Assembly: GCF_037975245.1 (NCBI RefSeq)
Contig: NC_092580.1
Span: forward strand, 22,306,501-22,370,500
DNA length: 64,000 nucleotides
Direction: 5' to 3'
Origin: Apostichopus japonicus
Taxonomy: Eukaryota > Echinodermata > Holothuroidea > Aspidochirotida > Stichopodidae
Shown: in pieces, positions 61,798 through 64,000 of the stretch
How positions within the stretch are numbered: position 1 is the stretch's first letter
Layout of the letters: every line of letters begins with the position of its first letter
The notes under the pieces: generated by a model
What the model was told of the DNA's origin: nothing
The model's database searches: none
Seen by the model: only the letters and a program-made list of their open reading frames with translations
Program-made: the position numbers and the translations under genes

Positions 61798-61803
61798 TTT
61801 ATT
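61798..61803 (-). terminator. Candidate poly(A) signal of the RBM5/10-like gene
   Basis: TTTATT on the plus strand is AATAAA on the minus strand, 0.65 kb after the stop at 62450. It lies 44 bp from the MRPL46 signal on the opposite strand, so the two transcript ends probably overlap or abut. Confidence 0.45.
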
Positions 61804-62449
61804 GTACAGTATATTACACCATTCTACACAAAACAGAACAATATTGGATGTTGCCATACCTGCCCTTCATTAAACTTCATTTATGCTTTTCACACCTCAT
61901 TCAGGATATTATGGCACTGGTAGCACAAAAAAGGGTGACAGGTACTTCTATGACAATCCATATTATATACACTTTCCTATTCACTTTACTCCTTACTAAG
62001 AAGTACCAGGTTGAAGCAAAAAATTGTAATTAACATAATACAATTGTGACTGTTGCTACAACATAGGAAAGGCTAATACAAGAATCAAATTTCATACACG
62101 AATCCAAACAAAATCCAAATAAATAAGATATGATTTCTCATCCGATCCATTTTCCAATTCATTCCTCAAGAACTGCGATAACTTAAGTGAATTTGACAGA
62201 TGATAACACAAAATCCATGATCATCCTTGAAGGGGAGTTCCACCACACCCACAAACCTCCTTTCCCCTTCTAAGAAAACCAGAACAACCCACCCACTGTT
62301 AAAGCAATGGATAACTATCACCTAGTGGTGGGTACAGTCTCATAGTATTCAGCTTTTAGTGTTGCGTTTGCATTTTTGGCCAATACATCCCACACAAATA
62401 TCCCTGAGAGGAAACAAGACTGCATTTTTTGGATCTAGTTAGATATCCA
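61804..62449 (-). other. Probable 3' UTR of the RBM5/10-like gene
   Basis: Non-coding sequence between the stop and the candidate AATAAA. No conserved element is recognised. Confidence 0.35.
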
Positions 62450-63928
62450 TCAATTAAACTGCTCTGCTTCTTGTATCTCCTTGAACCTCTGTTGAGCTGC
62501 TTGCTTAACGGCCACTCTGTATGAATCTGATGTGCCTCTTTTGCGACTTCCCTTCATGCCAAGACCAGCACCCTCAGCTCGCCTTTCAACCTGCCAAGAC
62601 AGTAAACAAATATCAATGTTAAAGGACTTGATATTTCTCTAGAAATAACACAATCCCACTGGATGAATACCATACAACAATATCAACAATATAAGGCAGT
62701 GAAGCAGGGAGTTGGCAGCTGAGAATCTACTATAAATCAGGCAGAAACAGAATAGTTGCCAAACTGACATTTTGGCAATCATTTTGCCTCCAAAACACTT
62801 GATGATCCAAAATTACATACAGGTTTGTGAATTGAAACCAATCTTACTACCCCTCGCCCTAGCTATTTGACATTAATCTGTCTATTTAGGGTATGATACA
62901 TCAAAGGCTTCTCTGTCCAACAACTTTTGTGTCTCTCCAAACCTACACCCACCCCCATATTATGCTTTTCATTCTGATCATCTTCAGTGCTTTTTAGAAA
63001 TTTTGCAAGTTCAAATGAACCCCCAGAAACAATAACAACTTATGACACCTGAGGAAAAACTTCTTAAAATCAGTGATCACCTTGGCCTGGATGAATTTTG
63101 AAAACAACATACTTAAATCATGAGTGATTAGCTAGCAAATGTCAATGAGTTGGAGAAACTGGTGGGGTTTGGTTATTTTGATAAACTGCAGTCATGTGCG
63201 AAAACTGGCAGCTGAGATCAAAGTATTTCAAAATGCCACAAATTTGAGAGTGATCTGTTTTAACTACTATGACAGCACTTAACAACTCTAAACAACTTGT
63301 TAACAAATCTTTTGCTTTATTTAAATAAAATCCATAAATCAAGAAGATAGCTGTGATTTACCTCTATAATGCCAGTTCTTCCCTGTCGCTGCCTGCCAAG
63401 CCCAGAACCAGACTTCCAGCCCATGTTCTTCAGCATCTTGTTACCTATATTGTCCTCGCCTATTCCAAATTTTGTGGGTTCCTCTGTTGGCCTGAGGGTA
63501 AGAAGAATAGAAATTACGATTCAAAAATAGGTGTTCTCACAGAGACTGATTGTGACATTTCTAGCATAACTAAATATAAGAGCAACTAAGACGAGTTAAA
63601 CTCTGATATGTTTGCCTGTATGAATGGCAAGGAAAGAGTTCACAAGGTATAGATAGCAGACACTATTCATAAAACTGAGATCTGTGAGTTAACTTATGTA
63701 TACAGTTACATCCACTAGATACCAGCAGTACCCCCCTGGGATGTCTCCCAGTGGATTCATAGATGATGTGCCCTGGAAGTGAGAGTTTGAGTTGTGTGCA
63801 CTTGAGTGTGTGGGTTTGACAGGTTACCAGTGACCAGGGCGTTACTGTTGAAAGTTGTATGAGAAGGCCATCGGCCATGATATAAGACTATAAACTTCCA
63901 ACCTTTCTAACTTAAGCCCCTCCGTCTT
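62450..63928 (-). CDS. G-patch RNA-binding protein, RBM5/RBM10-like, C-terminal part
   Basis: Only the 3' end of the gene is in the window. Well supported exons are 62450-62590 and 63362-63491. The upstream piece encodes FGIGEDNIGNKMLKNMGW then KSGSGLGRQRQG, a G-patch, the glycine-rich domain that activates DEAH-box helicases in splicing. The last exon gives GAGLGMKGS, then SDSYRVAVKQAAQQRFKEIQ and the stop. This matches the ends of RBM5 and RBM10 (GAGLGAKGS, DSYKDAV, ARFTEME pattern). A further 26-nt exon (63903-63928, KTEGLKLE) fits in phase but has a weak donor and is tentative. RNA-recognition motifs and zinc fingers would lie beyond the window edge. Another G-patch family cannot be excluded. 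Confidence 0.65.
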
Positions 63929-64000
63929 CTAAATTGTTAAATGTTGATTCCAGTTGGTGGGGAATTATCCTATAACGTTTGCGAACCTCCGAAGATCTAA

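Noticed and set aside
1-64000. CRISPR array, bacterial operon, phage or integrated virus
   Set aside because: All recognised genes are intron-bearing animal genes. Tandem repeats have no spacer structure, and no viral or bacterial gene was seen.

Overview
The window is nuclear DNA of an animal: AT-rich, with intron-split genes, short exons (mostly 50-330 bp) with GT-AG boundaries, and many transposon relics. Protein similarity to vertebrate genes is high, yet gene structure and repeats are invertebrate-like. My best guess is a marine invertebrate deuterostome, perhaps an echinoderm such as a sea cucumber; the taxon is inference only.

Layout. (1) 1-2.5 kb: no gene recognised. (2) 2.5-23.76 kb, minus strand: a complete HCFC1 (host cell factor) gene, 21 coding exons in phase throughout, about 1372 aa. 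(3) 24-32 kb: a gene-poor transposon cluster. It holds a 2.86-kb hAT-type element with exact 8-bp target duplications, GATATC-rich foldback elements, a 1.56-kb hAT-type element with another nested inside it, and a SINE fragment. (4) 32.2-38 kb, plus strand: BORCS6 (lyspersin, a BORC subunit), 3 coding exons, 351 aa. (5) 38-41.4 kb: intergenic, with degenerate repeats. (6) 41.4-56.4 kb, minus strand: CXXC1/CFP1, 16 coding exons, 762 aa, with PHD, CXXC zinc finger and SET1-interaction region. (7) 56.5-61.8 kb, plus strand: MRPL46, 6 exons, 295 aa, head-to-head with CXXC1. (8) 61.8-64 kb, minus strand: the 3' end of a G-patch protein most like RBM5/RBM10, tail-to-tail with MRPL46 and running off the window.

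Functional links. HCFC1 and CXXC1 are both known subunits of SET1/COMPASS H3K4 methyltransferase complexes, so two members of one chromatin complex lie within 33 kb. BORCS6 acts in lysosome positioning, MRPL46 in the mitochondrial large ribosomal subunit, and RBM5/10-type proteins in splicing.

Most notable signals: a minisatellite in a CXXC1 intron whose monomer copies the adjacent exon's 3' end and 5' splice site; a hammerhead-ribozyme-like motif in a Penelope-type relic; several hAT-type elements with preserved target duplications; and foldback elements filled with GATATC palindromes. Exon joins were worked out by hand from homology, splice consensus and phase, and have no transcript support here.
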